A DNA stretch of 64,000 bases from Limnanthes douglasii subsp. nivea (lineage: Eukaryota; Streptophyta; Magnoliopsida; Brassicales; Limnanthaceae), in the NCBI GenBank assembly GCA_036936605.1, contig JAUPFV010000004.1, positions 128,129,737 to 128,193,736 on the forward strand. Direction: 5' to 3'. The position numbers were made by a program, and so were the translations under genes. The notes below the pieces were generated by a model. It was not told where the DNA came from, did no database searches, and saw only the letters and a list, made by a program, of their open reading frames with translations. Below, piece after piece: positions 12,824 through 23,910 of the stretch (the first letter of the stretch is position 1; each line of letters begins with the position of its first letter).

Positions 12824-13200
12824 GCACCATTGGTGCGCACTCATGAGTACATATGGTGCAAACTACTCTGTACCCATGGTACAACTCGGTGTGCACCATA
12901 GGTACAATGCAAGGTGTACCGATGGTGCATTGTACCATCGGTAAATGGAGCCTGTACCGATGGTAGAGGCCCTATGTACCGATGATACAATGCACCGGCC
13001 GACACTCCATGTACTGGTCGGTGCTTGACACCATTAGTACGCAGTCAGGCGCACCGATGGTGCCTCACCTTGTGTACCTGTGGTGCATTATCTATGCACC
13101 ATAGGTACGGAGGGTATAATACCTATGGTGCCATGGACTAGGCACCATCGGTACACCCAACTGCGCACCATGGAAACACAGTAGGTTGTACCTATGGTGT
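12824..13200. repeat. Left hairpin array: about 16 copies of a G(T/C)ACC-NNN-GGT(A/G)C motif
   Basis: About 16 copies of a 13-bp hyphenated palindrome occur in 377 bp, such as GCACCATTGGTGC, GTACCGATGGTGC and GCACCATAGGTAC. Neighbouring copies are often in opposite orientation, so pairs fold into stem-loops. Examples are TACCGATGGT paired with ACCATCGGTA around a 7-nt loop near 12919, and a 15-bp stem with one mismatch near 13073-13107. Such clusters resemble subterminal repeats of plant DNA transposons. The array lies on the 3' side of the MULE gene and has a counterpart at 16500-16763. Confidence 0.8.
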
Positions 13201-13770
13201 GTAGTTTTTTTCATCAAAATTTTCCCGTCTTGTTATTCCCACTGAATTTTTTTCCCGTTCTATAATTCCTGCCAAACTAATATTCCACTTTTTTATACAA
13301 GGAGGTCTAAGTTGGATACATCAAACACACAACCCTCTTATTGCAACCTTACTCATTTGTTTCCTTATGGATTGAAGTGTGTTTGACGATGCTCATTTAC
13401 TCAAGGCTGCAAAACATGTGAAGTTTACTAGGCCGGATAATGATACCGATGAGTTTTTTTATATGTTTAGTGTTTGATGTATTTCATGTATGGCACGATG
13501 TCTACGTCTACACAAATGCCTCAATCTCGTAGTCATGAGGATGTAGCCACTAGGTACATGTGTATAACTAGTGGACCAATGTTTTTGGTGTTCAACGAGC
13601 CACCCGAAGTTAGGAACGAGGCATTTGACTCATTTGGTTTAATGATCATGGACTATTTGTCTTTATAAATGATAGAATATGTTCATTCTCAAATTGCCAT
13701 GAAGGAGGAAACATTACATATCCTCAGCGACAATGGAGGATACGATTTTGACTAAATATCTGTTTAATCT

Positions 13771-13840
13771 CAAGTTACGTACCCATGTGTTCTCAAGTTA
13801 TGTACCCGTGTTTTGTCAAGTTATGTACCCCTGTTTTGTC
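13771..13840 (+). repeat. 23-bp tandem repeat, three copies
   Basis: The unit CAAGTTATGTACCC(C/G)TGTTTTGT begins at 13771, 13794 and 13817, with a partial fourth copy at 13840. A further related piece lies near 13870-13900. It is non-coding as far as I can tell. Confidence 0.8.
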
Positions 13841-14122
13841 AAGTTATTGTTGCTTATTTTAATGTTTAATTGTAAGTTATGTACCTCTGTTTTGTCAGGT
13901 TATTGTTGCTTATTTGTAATTTTTAATTTTAAGTTATGAAATGATGAGTTGCTTGTTGGTATAAGTTAGAAAATTTCCTGATTTATTGTCAATATTAAAA
14001 TAAGGTACCAAAACACAAATCACTAACAAATGAAGTAAAAAATGTTATGAAAAATTAAATAAAGTGCTAAACAACATACAACCGAACAAATAACATAAAC
14101 CGACTAAACAAATTCATCAAGA

Positions 14123-16333
14123 TCAGTTACTTCTGGGAATGAACAAACTAGCTTTCTCCCTTCGAGCTCCGTGTATATTTTGCAGCGACCAACTAAACGA
14201 AACTACTCTATATCCACAATGACCATCTGCCCTAACATTATTTATGCCAGATATAAAAGGATTGAAGTGAGTCGGAAACCAACGAAAAAAACCTTTCGGA
14301 TGGTATATCAGTTCTTTGACTCCACCAATAGATGACTGTATGATGTTGCTAGGAAGCGAAGCAATGGAAGAACTACGAGTACGGGGTACTTTAAGGACAT
14401 CCTCCCGAATCGTATTTGCACTAGCAACTGCTTTACCCTTTTTAACTTTTGGTACTTTTAAAGAGTTCATCACTGAGTCAAAACTGACCATATTAGCATC
14501 ATCCATATGTTCCCATTTGCATTTGTCTCGTGTAGTGGATGATCTATCGATAAAACATTTTTTGTTTAACCTACAGACGGTCTCGGTGTTTCTGCTTCTC
14601 AAATAGCTCTAGCAAGGAGGATGTTTCAGGATAAACAATTTCAAACCATTTTTTGTAAATGTGTTTTATACCGCTTTCGTCTTTTGTCTCCATAACATCG
14701 ATTATTAGTTTTTCTAGATCATGTTTTAGAATCTCCATCGTCGTACGGTATGTACGAGGCTGTATTGTCCAGTGGCTGTGAAACACTTCCAACGATGCAA
14801 CTTTTCCACTTTTACGCCACTTGCGGATCTGGTGGTAGCAAGGTATACCATGGGTAGATTTTACCGCGCATATGCAAACGTCATCGTGTTTAACATCTGA
14901 CCCACCTTCGATAGCGATCATCTTGCTATCTTCAGCCTTCTTCACTTCGTCGAAAAATAGTTCTAACGCTATGTGGGAAATCTTGCCTCGAATTTCGTCA
15001 AATAGTTAGTCGGCGAACTTATGCAACGTTATGTAACGACTCTTCTCAAACGAAGACCTAATGGAAGCATGTTGGATTTCAACTAGTGAATGCACCCTCC
15101 CCTAAAATAACTCAAAGTTTAATTTGCTTGTACGTAGGTAATGCTTTAAGTTTGAATGAACACTCTCGGCGCTGTTAGTCGTGCAATATCCCAAATGCAA
15201 ATTATTGTTCGTCTTCCAAAAAACGAATTTGTCTGTGTATATATCAAGCCAAAAAATTTCAGTGTAGTCAATTGCAACAGAATAGTCTTTATACTCCAAT
15301 AACATGTCTCGTCGGGCGTGATCGAATTCAATCTCTGATGCTACATATGCAATCTTCTTCCAAGCACAAACAAACTTCACATGATCACTTTTCTTAGGGA
15401 AATATTTCCTTGTTTTCCCCTGAACGTTTTGGTTTATGTGCCAGCGGCATAACATATGCATTGTCTCTGGGAATACCACTTCTATGGCGTTCAGCAACGC
15501 TAAATCTCTGTCGGTCAGAATGACACGCGGTTCTTCAATCTGTGAACGATAATCAACAAATTCAAACACTCTAACACCCATTTGAAGTTGTTTAACTTCT
15601 TACCGGACATGAAAGCAAAAGCCGCACAGTACGTCAAACCAGTACACGTCACACCCATTATCTCAAACAATAACATACCATATCTTATAACTTTATACGT
15701 ACTATCCATGATCAAAACTGTTGAAAATATCCGCAAAAGGTCAACACTAAGTGGATGGGCAAAAAATATATGTGTAGTGACTTGTCCATCGTCTTCACCA
15801 GATTCATGTCATTCATAATAGTTATGTGACTTATGCTCTCCCAACAAGAACTGGATTTGTGACCTACCTGCCTTCTTCAAAACTCTACTTTTCTATCGTG
15901 CATTGTAGATAGTGCGCATACAAGAAACATTATCTTCATTTAGCTTCTTAACACCATTTAGTATATATCTAGGGTTAGTTTCAATATAGGTCGCTCGTTC
16001 AACATATTCCATCTCTTCATCGTTCAAACGGCGAGCAAAAGAATAACCGTCTAACTTTTTTGAACTCTCGTGGTTGTGAATACCATATTTTACTTCTAAC
16101 TTCCATTGATCTGGTTCCACCATTAACCCGAGAAGCTCAAATGGGAAGCCAATCATTTTAGTTCCTGTATACTTTCGTTTACGATCTTTCTCAGCTACTT
16201 TTGGAGTATACTTTCCTGACCTCTCATAGTGGAAAAACATCCTAAGACTTTTTCTAATATGTACTTTATCGCGCCGACTTAGGTTGATAACCAAACCATG
16301 GCGTCTTCCTGACTTCGTCACCCACTTAATCAA
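14123..16333 (-). pseudogene. MULE (Mutator-like) transposase gene with SWIM finger and OTU-like tail, broken
   Basis: Minus-strand pieces follow the order of plant MULE/FAR1-type transposases. An N-terminal DNA-binding-like region (16333-15893) contains WKLEVKYGIHNHESS. The transposase core (15736-15102) contains VLIMDSTYKV, LTDRDLALLNAI and the CRWHINQNV motif. A SWIM zinc finger lies near 14870 (CICAVKSTHGIPCYHQI). The C-terminal part (14602-14123) contains ADGHCGYRVVS, matching the D-G-x-C active-site start of OTU cysteine proteases, and is cut off before the catalytic His. I see in-frame stops at about 15893 and 15820, a frameshift near 15570, stops near 15102, and a frameshift near 14600. 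Plant MULEs with protease-like tails are known. The gene is not functional as read. Confidence 0.85.
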
Positions 16334-16499
16334 CGCTTATTATGTATAGAATCGGTGGTAAAAACAATGACTGTTATCAGTAGCGAAAGATTCGCCAGAC
16401 CCATGGGCAACATCCGTCCCTTGTTATAAAACAACAAAACACAACTCGCAATCAGATATAATAAAAAAAAGGTAAAAAGCCCTTTTTTTAAAAATTAGC

Positions 16500-16763
16500 A
16501 CGCACCACCGGTTCGGGGCCCTAGAATCGGTATTTAAAGGCCTTAGAACTGGTCGTACACGAAGCAGTGTAGCACCGGTTCCACGGTAAAGAACCGGTGG
16601 TGTTGGGGCCTCAGTACCGAGCGTACTGAGGCCCCAGTACCACCGGCTCTAAGGCCACAGAACCGGTGGTACGTAGGTCATGCACGGCCGGTTCTAAGGC
16701 CCAGAACCGGTCGTGCATGACCTACGCACCACCGGTTCCAGGGCACGGAACCGATGGTGCGTG
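16500..16763. repeat. Right hairpin array with ACCGGTTC cores
   Basis: At least five consecutive stem-loops occur in 264 bp. They are: 16572-16600 with a CACCGGTTC stem; 16605-16617 pairing with 16623-16635 (13 bp perfect, 5-nt loop); 16638-16650 with 16659-16671 (one mismatch); 16673-16695 with 16703-16725 (22 of 23 paired, 7-nt loop); and 16725-16739 with 16747-16761 (one mismatch). Nearly all stems carry ACC-NN-GGT cores, as in the left array, but here with CCGGT instead of ATGGT. It lies just 5' of the MULE gene and is GC-rich against AT-rich flanks. Confidence 0.85.
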
Positions 16764-17093
16764 GCGAAAACGGCTGCAACCTTACCATTTCCGGCGACGT
16801 CGAATTCTTCTCCGACGAATGTAGCTCCTTTTCCGGCGATATTTCATCATCTCCTTTCTCCGAAGATATCAACTCCTTAATGCTAATCCCTAGTTCCGGG
16901 TGAGTCATGATCGATTTTGTGTTTTTCTGTAAAATGAGGTTGAATGTTCTTGATAGTAGTTTGTAGTTTGAAGTTAATTTTTAAGATTTTGAGAAAACAA
17001 GACTCTTTTTATGATAAATTTACTAAGGAATGGTGTTTGTTTGGGTATAGATAGCGAAATAGGTTATTGTGTGAATTGGGTATACTTAGGATA
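16764..17093. other. Short spacer between the hairpin array and gypsy element 1
   Basis: A minus-strand open frame starting at 16908 (MTHPELGISIKELISSEKG...) runs into the hairpin array. It has no recognised domain and could be a captured or host exon start. The rest shows nothing specific. Confidence 0.35.
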
Positions 17094-17471
17094 TGATAAG
17101 GAAGAATAAAAGACAAGGAGAAATAGCAAAGGAAAAATACCATAGGAGGAAAATGTACAAGAATAAGTATAAAAGGGCTGAATTGTATTAATTGTAAAGA
17201 GGTAGGAAAAATAGGAAGAAGGCAAAGTGTAAAGACCAAAAGATGTAATTAATCCAAATTAAAGCGCGTGGGGTCCACAATTGTACTATAAAAGGACCAC
17301 ACACGCTTCACAAATCCCAAGATGAATAGTACGACTTTCTATCTCTACATTGTTTAGCAATTTGAACTTTCTCTCTCTAAATCTGATACTGAGACATTTC
17401 TCTATAACAAAATCCTCTATCAACAATCTTCGCATAGCAAAATTACCCCTGGTCCACCTTTAAACTCTTCA
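17094..17471 (+). repeat. 5' LTR of gypsy element 1
   Basis: It begins TGATAAGGAAG and ends CTCTTCA. A TATAAAAG box lies at 17287-17294, likely the core promoter for the genomic transcript. It pairs with 28044-28422. Confidence 0.95.
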
Positions 17472-17472
17472 G

Positions 17473-17489
17473 TGGCGCCGTCTGTGGGA
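17473..17489 (+). other. Primer binding site of gypsy element 1
   Basis: TGGCGCCGTCTGTGGGA begins one base after the 5' LTR. TGGCGCC... is a usual start of tRNA-complementary primer sites in plant gypsy elements. The tRNA was not identified by search. Confidence 0.85.
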
Positions 17490-17549
17490 AACGAAAATCG
17501 CTCGGTCGATAATCGTTTCCTAGAAGTAATTCCTGTTCCGAGGAGGACC

Positions 17550-20500
17550 ATGGGGGACCAAGGGGACGATTTGATTACTCACTGTGAGGAAAACATGGAG
17601 GCGGATGACTTTCAGAACGATCTGGAATCCGAAGGAGAAGGAGGTCGGCGAGTCGAGAAAGTCTTCGATGACTCCGCCCTCCTGGCTCAGAGGAATGAGC
17701 TGCTGTTGGAAATCGAAAGGTTGAAAGCGGAAAAGGAAGCCGCACAGAGAAATCTTCGATCCGAGGTTAGGAGAGAAGCTGTCATTGAGAATGAGGAGCG
17801 TGACGTTGAAGTTCGTCCCAAAAATAAAGGCGACAGATATCGGAGGCGCGAGCGACGATCTCCGAGGAGAAGAGAGGAACACCGATCGGACTCGGCTGCC
17901 TCAAGCGACTACTCGCGCTATAGCACTTCTGAATCATCTCCCCGGAGATACCACCGGAGGAAAAAGCGTGATCATAGGCGAACTGATTTCCGAAGGGGAA
18001 GAAGTTCGGAGAGGAAATCCTCGAGGGAGAAAAGTCGCCACGACCGAATTGGTGACCGATCTCATGAACAGGCTAAGTGCCCTGATAAGAATGACATGGG
18101 CCCTCGAAATTTAGAGTGGCAGCAGCAGTATACATTGCCCTCCGAGGAGGGGTTGTATTTTTCGAATAATGACAATCTGAGGTCCAACGTTTATCGCACG
18201 GGACATAATTGGAGAGCCTCTCCCCTGTCCTCGGAGATTTTAGTGGGGAACCTCCCGAAGCACTTTGACATTTCGAAGTTAGAGAAGTTCGATGGGACTC
18301 AGGATCCGGACAATCACATCGAGCATTTTAAGAACTTTATGATCAATTTCGATGACGATGATAAGCTTCTATGCAGAGCATTCTCTCAAACTTTCAAGGG
18401 AGTGGCATCTAAGTGGTACAACAGGCTACCTTAGGGCTCTATAAATTTTTTTGATATGTTCTGGAATATCTTCAGGCAACACTTCGTGGGGAGCAAGAAG
18501 TTCCGGGCCAACGGAGACACCATAATCTACTGTCGACAAAAAGTGGGGGAGAGTCTCAAAAATTATACCAATCGCTTTGTCAAGACCAAAACGGATATGG
18601 AGTATTGTAAGGACTCGGTGGCGCTTGCAGCGTTCAGGATGGGTTTGCTCCCCGGGTTGTTAAAAGACACGGTGGCAGAAAGTCAGGCGATGACCTTCGG
18701 AGCATTGCTAGATCAAGTAGAGAAGAGAATCTTGGTGGAAGAAACCCAGGCTTCAGAGAAAGGTTCGGGAGAGCAGTTGGACCATAATCAATTCCAAATG
18801 ACTGAGTCAAGTACCCAAGGCCCTCGATCAAACGTTCAGGCTAAAAGCGTGGGTCAGTATCCTCTGAGGCAAAAATCGAATCTGCAGCACTATGGTAATC
18901 AACAAAACTACAATCAAGGGGGAAGATTCATGTCAAACAAATGGGTTCGACCCGATTATTTTGCGGAATTGACAGAAAATGTTGCGGCAATATTTGATAA
19001 GGCTAAATCTTCGGTCGTATTCAGGAAGCCTTTCCCCATACAGACACCGAGGGAAAGCAGAAGCGTCAACAAATATTGCAAGTATCATGCGAATGTAGAG
19101 CATGACACCAAAGATTGCATAGCTTTGAAGAAGGAGGTGCATGCTTTAATTGAGAATGGAATGCTGTTGGAGTATGTCAAGAAACACTCCCAGAAAAATG
19201 TCGTGGTAAAAGCTGTCTCGAAGAATACTGACACAGCCAAGGTAATTTCCGAGGGGGTCGACGACTTTGACATCGAGCAAGAGTATCTGGACCCCAAAGT
19301 GGGGAGGAACAATGTAAACCTGGTAGAGGAAGAAATTCTGAGGGGGAGGGTGGACAGTCTTTGTGCATTTTTCGATTCCCTGGCAATTTTCGGGGGAGAT
19401 ACGATCGCGGGAAATTCTAACAGCTCTCGCAAAAGGCACATGGTCAACCTGACCACCCAGATCGAAGCAGGAGTCTCCGCACAAATGCATCGCTCGCCTT
19501 CTCCCATTATTTGTTTCGATGATGACGATATGCGTAATGTTGCAGGCCCTCATGAGGACGCTGTAGTGATCGCGGCGGGCATTGCTGGGGATCAGATTCA
19601 GAAAATACTCATCGACACAGGGAGCTCTGCAAATATCTTGTTTATGAGTACTTACCGTCGCATTTCTGACCCACCGGTCATCCGAAGATCCGACAGGACA
19701 ATAGTGGGTTTTACTGGTGCCACAGCAGTTGTCGTTGGAGAGTTTCAGTGTATGGTTGAGCTAGGTCGCGGACCATTTAAGAAAGAGGTGGAGGTACTTT
19801 TCATTGTGGTCGACGCACCGACCTCGTATAATGCTATCTTAGGTCGCTCTTGGTTATCCCGAATGCATGGCGTAATTTCCACGGTGCATCAATGCTTAAA
19901 GTATGTGATCGGTAACAATATTGGGACAGTCCGAAGAAGCCAAAAGATGGCACGAGAATGTTACCAGGTAGCCCTGTCCTCTAAGGGGGTTCGAGGGGGG
20001 CCTTCCGACACAGCATAGCAATTAAAGGGGCCTCCCCCCGAAGTCATCCCGTGCGATGATCCTAGGGAGGCCCCCGGATTTCAGATCCCAGAGGAAGATT
20101 ATGCGACACACGAATTTGCGACTGGCAAAGTTCTGAAGATAGGAGTCCACCTCTCTCCAGAATTTAAAGAAAAGTTGATTGTTTTCTTATCTGATAAACT
20201 TGATATGTTTGCTTGGTGTGCACAGGATGTCACTGGTGTGCCGGCAGAAATTATGTGCCACAAACTCGCGATACGATTGGACGTCCGACCCATAGTCCAG
20301 AAAAGAAGGCCTGTCTCCCCGGAAAAGGCCTCAGCGATTTTGTCGGAGGTCGAACGACTGCTGAGCATAGGTCATATTCGCGAGTCACATTATCCTGTAT
20401 GGGCATTGAATCCAGTGTTGGTGAGAAAGAAAAATGGCAAGTGGAGAATGTGTATTGACTTTACGGATTTGAACAGGGCTTGTCCTAAGGATCCGTTTCC

Positions 20501-23306
20501 TGTGCCTCGCATTGATCAATTAGTGGACTTTACCTCCGGAAATCGATTGTTATCTTTTATGGACGCTTACTCGGGATACAACCAAATTCGACTGGCTGCC
20601 AACGATGAGGAAAGCACTTCTTTTATTACTGGGCGAGGTTTATATTGCTATAAGGTCATGCCGTTCGGATTAAAAAATGCTGGGGCAACTTATCAGCGAC
20701 TAGTCAATAAAACTTTCAAAAGACAAATTGGGCGAAACATGGAAGCTTATATCGATGATATGTTAGTCAAAAGTGAGCGAGACGAGGACCATTTTGCTGA
20801 CCTAGCAGAAACATTCCACAACTTGAGCAGAGTCAATCTCAAACTCAATCCAGAGAAGTGCATTTTCGGGGTAAGGTCAGGTAAATTCCTTGGATACATG
20901 ATCAGCGAAAAAGGCATCGAGGCTGACCCCGAGCAGCTAAAAGCTTTGATCGCCATGACTCCCCCCCGAAATATCAAAGAGGTGCAAATCCTCACAGGAC
21001 GATTGGCTGCTCTGAATCGATTCATTTCTCGCTCGTCGGATAAGTGTACCCCATTCTTTAAAATATTGCGGAATGCGAAGCATTTCTGTTGGACTGAAGA
21101 ATGTTCGACCGCTTTTCGTCGAATTTAAGAGTATTTGACCTCTCCGGAAATCTTATCTAAACCTGTGGTAGGGGAAACGTTAATTGTCTACGTAGCAGTA
21201 TCCGAATGTGCTGTCAGCGCCGTTCTCCTCCGCGAAGATGATTCTCTTCTAAGGCCAATTTATTATGTTAGTAAGAGTTTGCTGGACGCCGAGAAGCGAT
21301 ATCTTACTTTGGAGAAGGTAGCTTTAGCGGTGGTGACGGCGGCACGGAAGATGAGACCTTATTTCCAAGCCCATCCAATTGTTGTCCGGACGACTTTTCC
21401 TCTGAAGGGTCTATTACAAAGACCAGACATTTCTGGCAGGATGACTAAGTGGTCCGTAGAGCTGGGAGACTTTGACATAACGTTCGAGCCTCGAACGACG
21501 ATAAAAACACAAGTTTTAGCAGATTTTTTGGTTGAGTTCCATTCCGATAGAGAGAAGCAGGAGGTACATGAAATTGTTGACAAAGAAGAATGGGTGATAC
21601 GGACAGATGGTGGGTCGAACATTTCAGGCAGTGGGGCAGGTGTCCAGTTGATATCCCCGCAAGGGGTAGCTATGTTCCAAGCCATTCGTTTTGGTTTCAA
21701 GGCTACTAATAATGAAGCTGAGTATGAAGCTGTTCTAGCAGGCTTACGTTTGGCTCAAATATGCGGGTTTCGGCGGATAAAATTGATCAGTGATTCTCAG
21801 CTAGTGATAAACCAAGCTTCGGGGGAGTCTGAGGCAAGGAAGGAAACGCTGATACAGTATTTGAAGCTGATGAAAGATTTAGCATCTGGATTTGAGGGAG
21901 TCAAGTTCGAGCATGTTCGAAGAGAGTTGAATGTTGTCCCAGATTCTCTTGCCTCTGCTTCACGAACAGAGGGTTATCCGTGGGTTTTGGTTCAGGCATA
22001 CCCGTCGATCTCGATTGGCGAAGAGCACGCGATGAATATCTCGGAGGAAAACCACGTGATTACGCCTGATTGGAGAACGGTTCTCATTGATTTTCTAGCC
22101 CATGACGTTTTGCCCGTCGACAAATATGAAGCCAGAAAAGTCAGATTCAAGTCCCACGGTTACATTTTGTTGGGAGGCATGTTGTATAAAAGATCTCTGA
22201 GTCGGCCATTATTAAGGTGTTTAAGTGGGCCCGAGTCACAAATTATTCTCTCTGAGTTACACGACGGTGAAGGATCCGCTCATTGCGGATATAAGGCTTT
22301 AATCCGTAGGGTATTCTTGGCAGGCTATTATTGGCCAACTATCACGGCCGACACAAAAGATTTGGTCAAACGCTGCGATACGTGCCAACGTTATGCTAAT
22401 GTAATTCACAAGCCTGGGGTGTTGATGGAAAGCGTCTCGGAGGTAGTTCTGTTTGACAGGTGGGGCATTGATTTGGTTGGGCCTCTACCCATGGCTTCTG
22501 GGGGCAGACAAACGATAATTATGGTCGTCGACTATTTTTCTAAGTGGGTGGAGGCAGAGCCGCTCGCGGGAACAAAGGCCAAAGACATAATCAAGTTTGT
22601 TCTATCTAATATTTGTTGTCGTTTTGGCGTACCATTGCAGATTACCACGTACAATGGACCTCAATTTGATAACAAAGAATTCCAGAGCTTCTGTGTATCA
22701 AGGGGCATACGACAATGTTTTTCGGCACCATTTCACCCTTAGGCCAATGGGCAGGTGGAAGTAACTAATCGCACCATCCTCGACAGTTTGAAAAAGAACT
22801 TGGAAGGCAAAGCGGGGAAATGGCCCGACTATCTACAGGAGGTGTTGTGGGCATACCGAACGACCCCCCGAACGGCCACCGTTATGTCCCCATTTGCCTT
22901 AGTCTATGGGATGGATGTCGTGGTCCCTCCAGAGATCCTTTTCCCCTCACATCGAATAGTAACCTATGACTCGGGCACAAATGACCAGAGTAGAGCATTG
23001 GCTTTAGATTTGGTTGAGGAAAAGAGACAGCGAGCACAGTTGACTTCCCTTCATTACCAGACTCTTATGAGGAGTCGCTATGCGTCAAAAGTAAAGCATC
23101 GAGATTTTCAGGTTGGAGACAAAGTTTTACGCAAAGTTTTCTTGCATACTAAAGATAAGAGCTTGGGAAAATTGGGCCCTAACTGGGAAGGCCCTTACGA
23201 GGTCACCGAAAGGATAAAACCAGGCACATATCGGTTGAAAGATAAAGAAGGGCGATACCTCCGTTTACTGTGGAATATTGAGCATTTAAAACTATATCTT
23301 GATTAG
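17550..23306 (+). pseudogene. Gag-pol polyprotein of gypsy element 1 (gag-PR-RT-RH-aRH-IN) with stops
   Basis: One continuous frame from ATG 17550 (no earlier in-frame ATG) is broken by stops at 18432, 20016, 21126 and 22740. The order is: Arg/Ser-rich N-terminus; gag core (FDGTQDPDNH, KWYNRLP, then RANGDTIIYCRQ); knuckle-like C-x2-H-x5-H-x4-C near 19076; protease DTGSS at 19614; RT with SFMDAYSGYNQIR and YIDDM at 20748; first RNase H (YYVSKSLLDAEKRYLTLEK); second RNase H (RTDGGS near 21598, NNEAEYEA, SDSQLV); and integrase with the HHCC finger, WGIDLVGPLP and NGQVEVTNR. The second catalytic Asp of integrase (normally T-D-N-G) is Tyr (TAC at 22650). The 20016 stop is conserved in element 2 and may be functional; the others look like damage. 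Confidence 0.9.
20016..20024 (+). promoter_or_regulatory. Candidate readthrough stop between protease and RT, element 1
   Basis: TAG CAA TTA sits between the protease and RT regions. It matches the tobamovirus-type leaky context UAG-CAR-YYA exactly. The frame continues open into RT, and the first downstream in-frame ATG is only at 20205, inside conserved RT N-terminal sequence. Element 2 has TAG CAG TTT at the equivalent place. Programmed suppression is inferred and has not been shown. Confidence 0.55.
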
Positions 23307-23339
23307 CAGAGCCAGTTGGCATTGTATTTCTTTTTTCCT

Positions 23340-23425
23340 CTATCTGTATCACCTGGAACAAATTTTGGTGAGGGCACACTTTTTCCTACCCTGTTAGGCA
23401 CAGGAAGGTTTTAATGAGGTGTTTC
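23340..23425 (+). promoter_or_regulatory. Conserved block after pol in element 1, with small hairpin
   Basis: Just downstream of integrase, CCTGT-TAGGC-ACAGG forms a short stem followed by GAAGGTTTTAATGAGGTGT. Element 2 has a corresponding TCTG..CAGA stem and AGAAAGGTTTTAACGAGGTGT at 58975-59013. The role is unknown; RNA processing or packaging are possibilities. Confidence 0.45.
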
Positions 23426-23461
23426 GATGAGCCCCTTAAATACAAAGATTTCTTTGCCTTA

Positions 23462-23870
23462 ACTATTTTTTGAGTCACAGTAACATGTGCCTCGAATTGT
23501 TGTCCCCTCGCACTATTTTTTGAGTCACAGTAACATGTGCCTCGAATTATTGTCCCTTCGTACTATTTTTTGAGTCACAGTAAAATGTGCCTCGATTAGT
23601 TGCCTCTTCGAATTATTCTATAGGGTCACAATAATGTATGCCCCCAGTTTTATTGTTATTATGTATTATCGGGTCACATTAAGAAGTGCTTCGAAGTATT
23701 GAGACCTTTGAACTATTCTTCGGGTCATATTAAGAAGTGCCTCGAAGTATTGGGACCTTCGAACTATTCTTCGAGTCACATTAAGGTGTGCCTTGATGTT
23801 TTGGGACTTTCAAACTATTCTTCGGATCACATTATAGTGTGCCTCGAATCCACTCTCGCTCAGTTGTGAC
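23462..23870 (+). repeat. 50-bp tandem repeats, about eight copies
   Basis: The units begin ACTATTTTTTGAGTCACAGT at 23462, 23512 and 23562, exactly 50 bp apart. More divergent copies (ACTATTCTTCG-GGTCACATT) continue to about 23870. The array lies between pol and the antisense gene. Confidence 0.85.
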
Positions 23871-23910
23871 ACAAAATATCATCTCCTTAAATTTTTTTCG
23901 AAGACCCCAT

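Noticed and set aside
12824..13200. CRISPR-like look of regularly spaced short repeats
   Set aside because: The units are short variable palindromes in both orientations without constant repeats and unique spacers, and the DNA is a plant nuclear genome.
13474..13668. Open frame near the MULE region (HEDVATRYMCITSGP...)
   Set aside because: Looks slightly protein-like, but it is short, has no motif and no continuation in neighbouring frames. Not enough for a gene call.
16678..16908. Minus-strand frame starting MTHPELGIS
   Set aside because: Half of it is translation of the hairpin array. The first 45 codons could be an exon but nothing supports it, so it is only mentioned in the spacer entry.
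19085..19553. Long minus-strand frames opposite gag-protease of element 1
   Set aside because: Mirror frames of the coding strand with no motif of their own. They also lie outside the conserved antisense gene.
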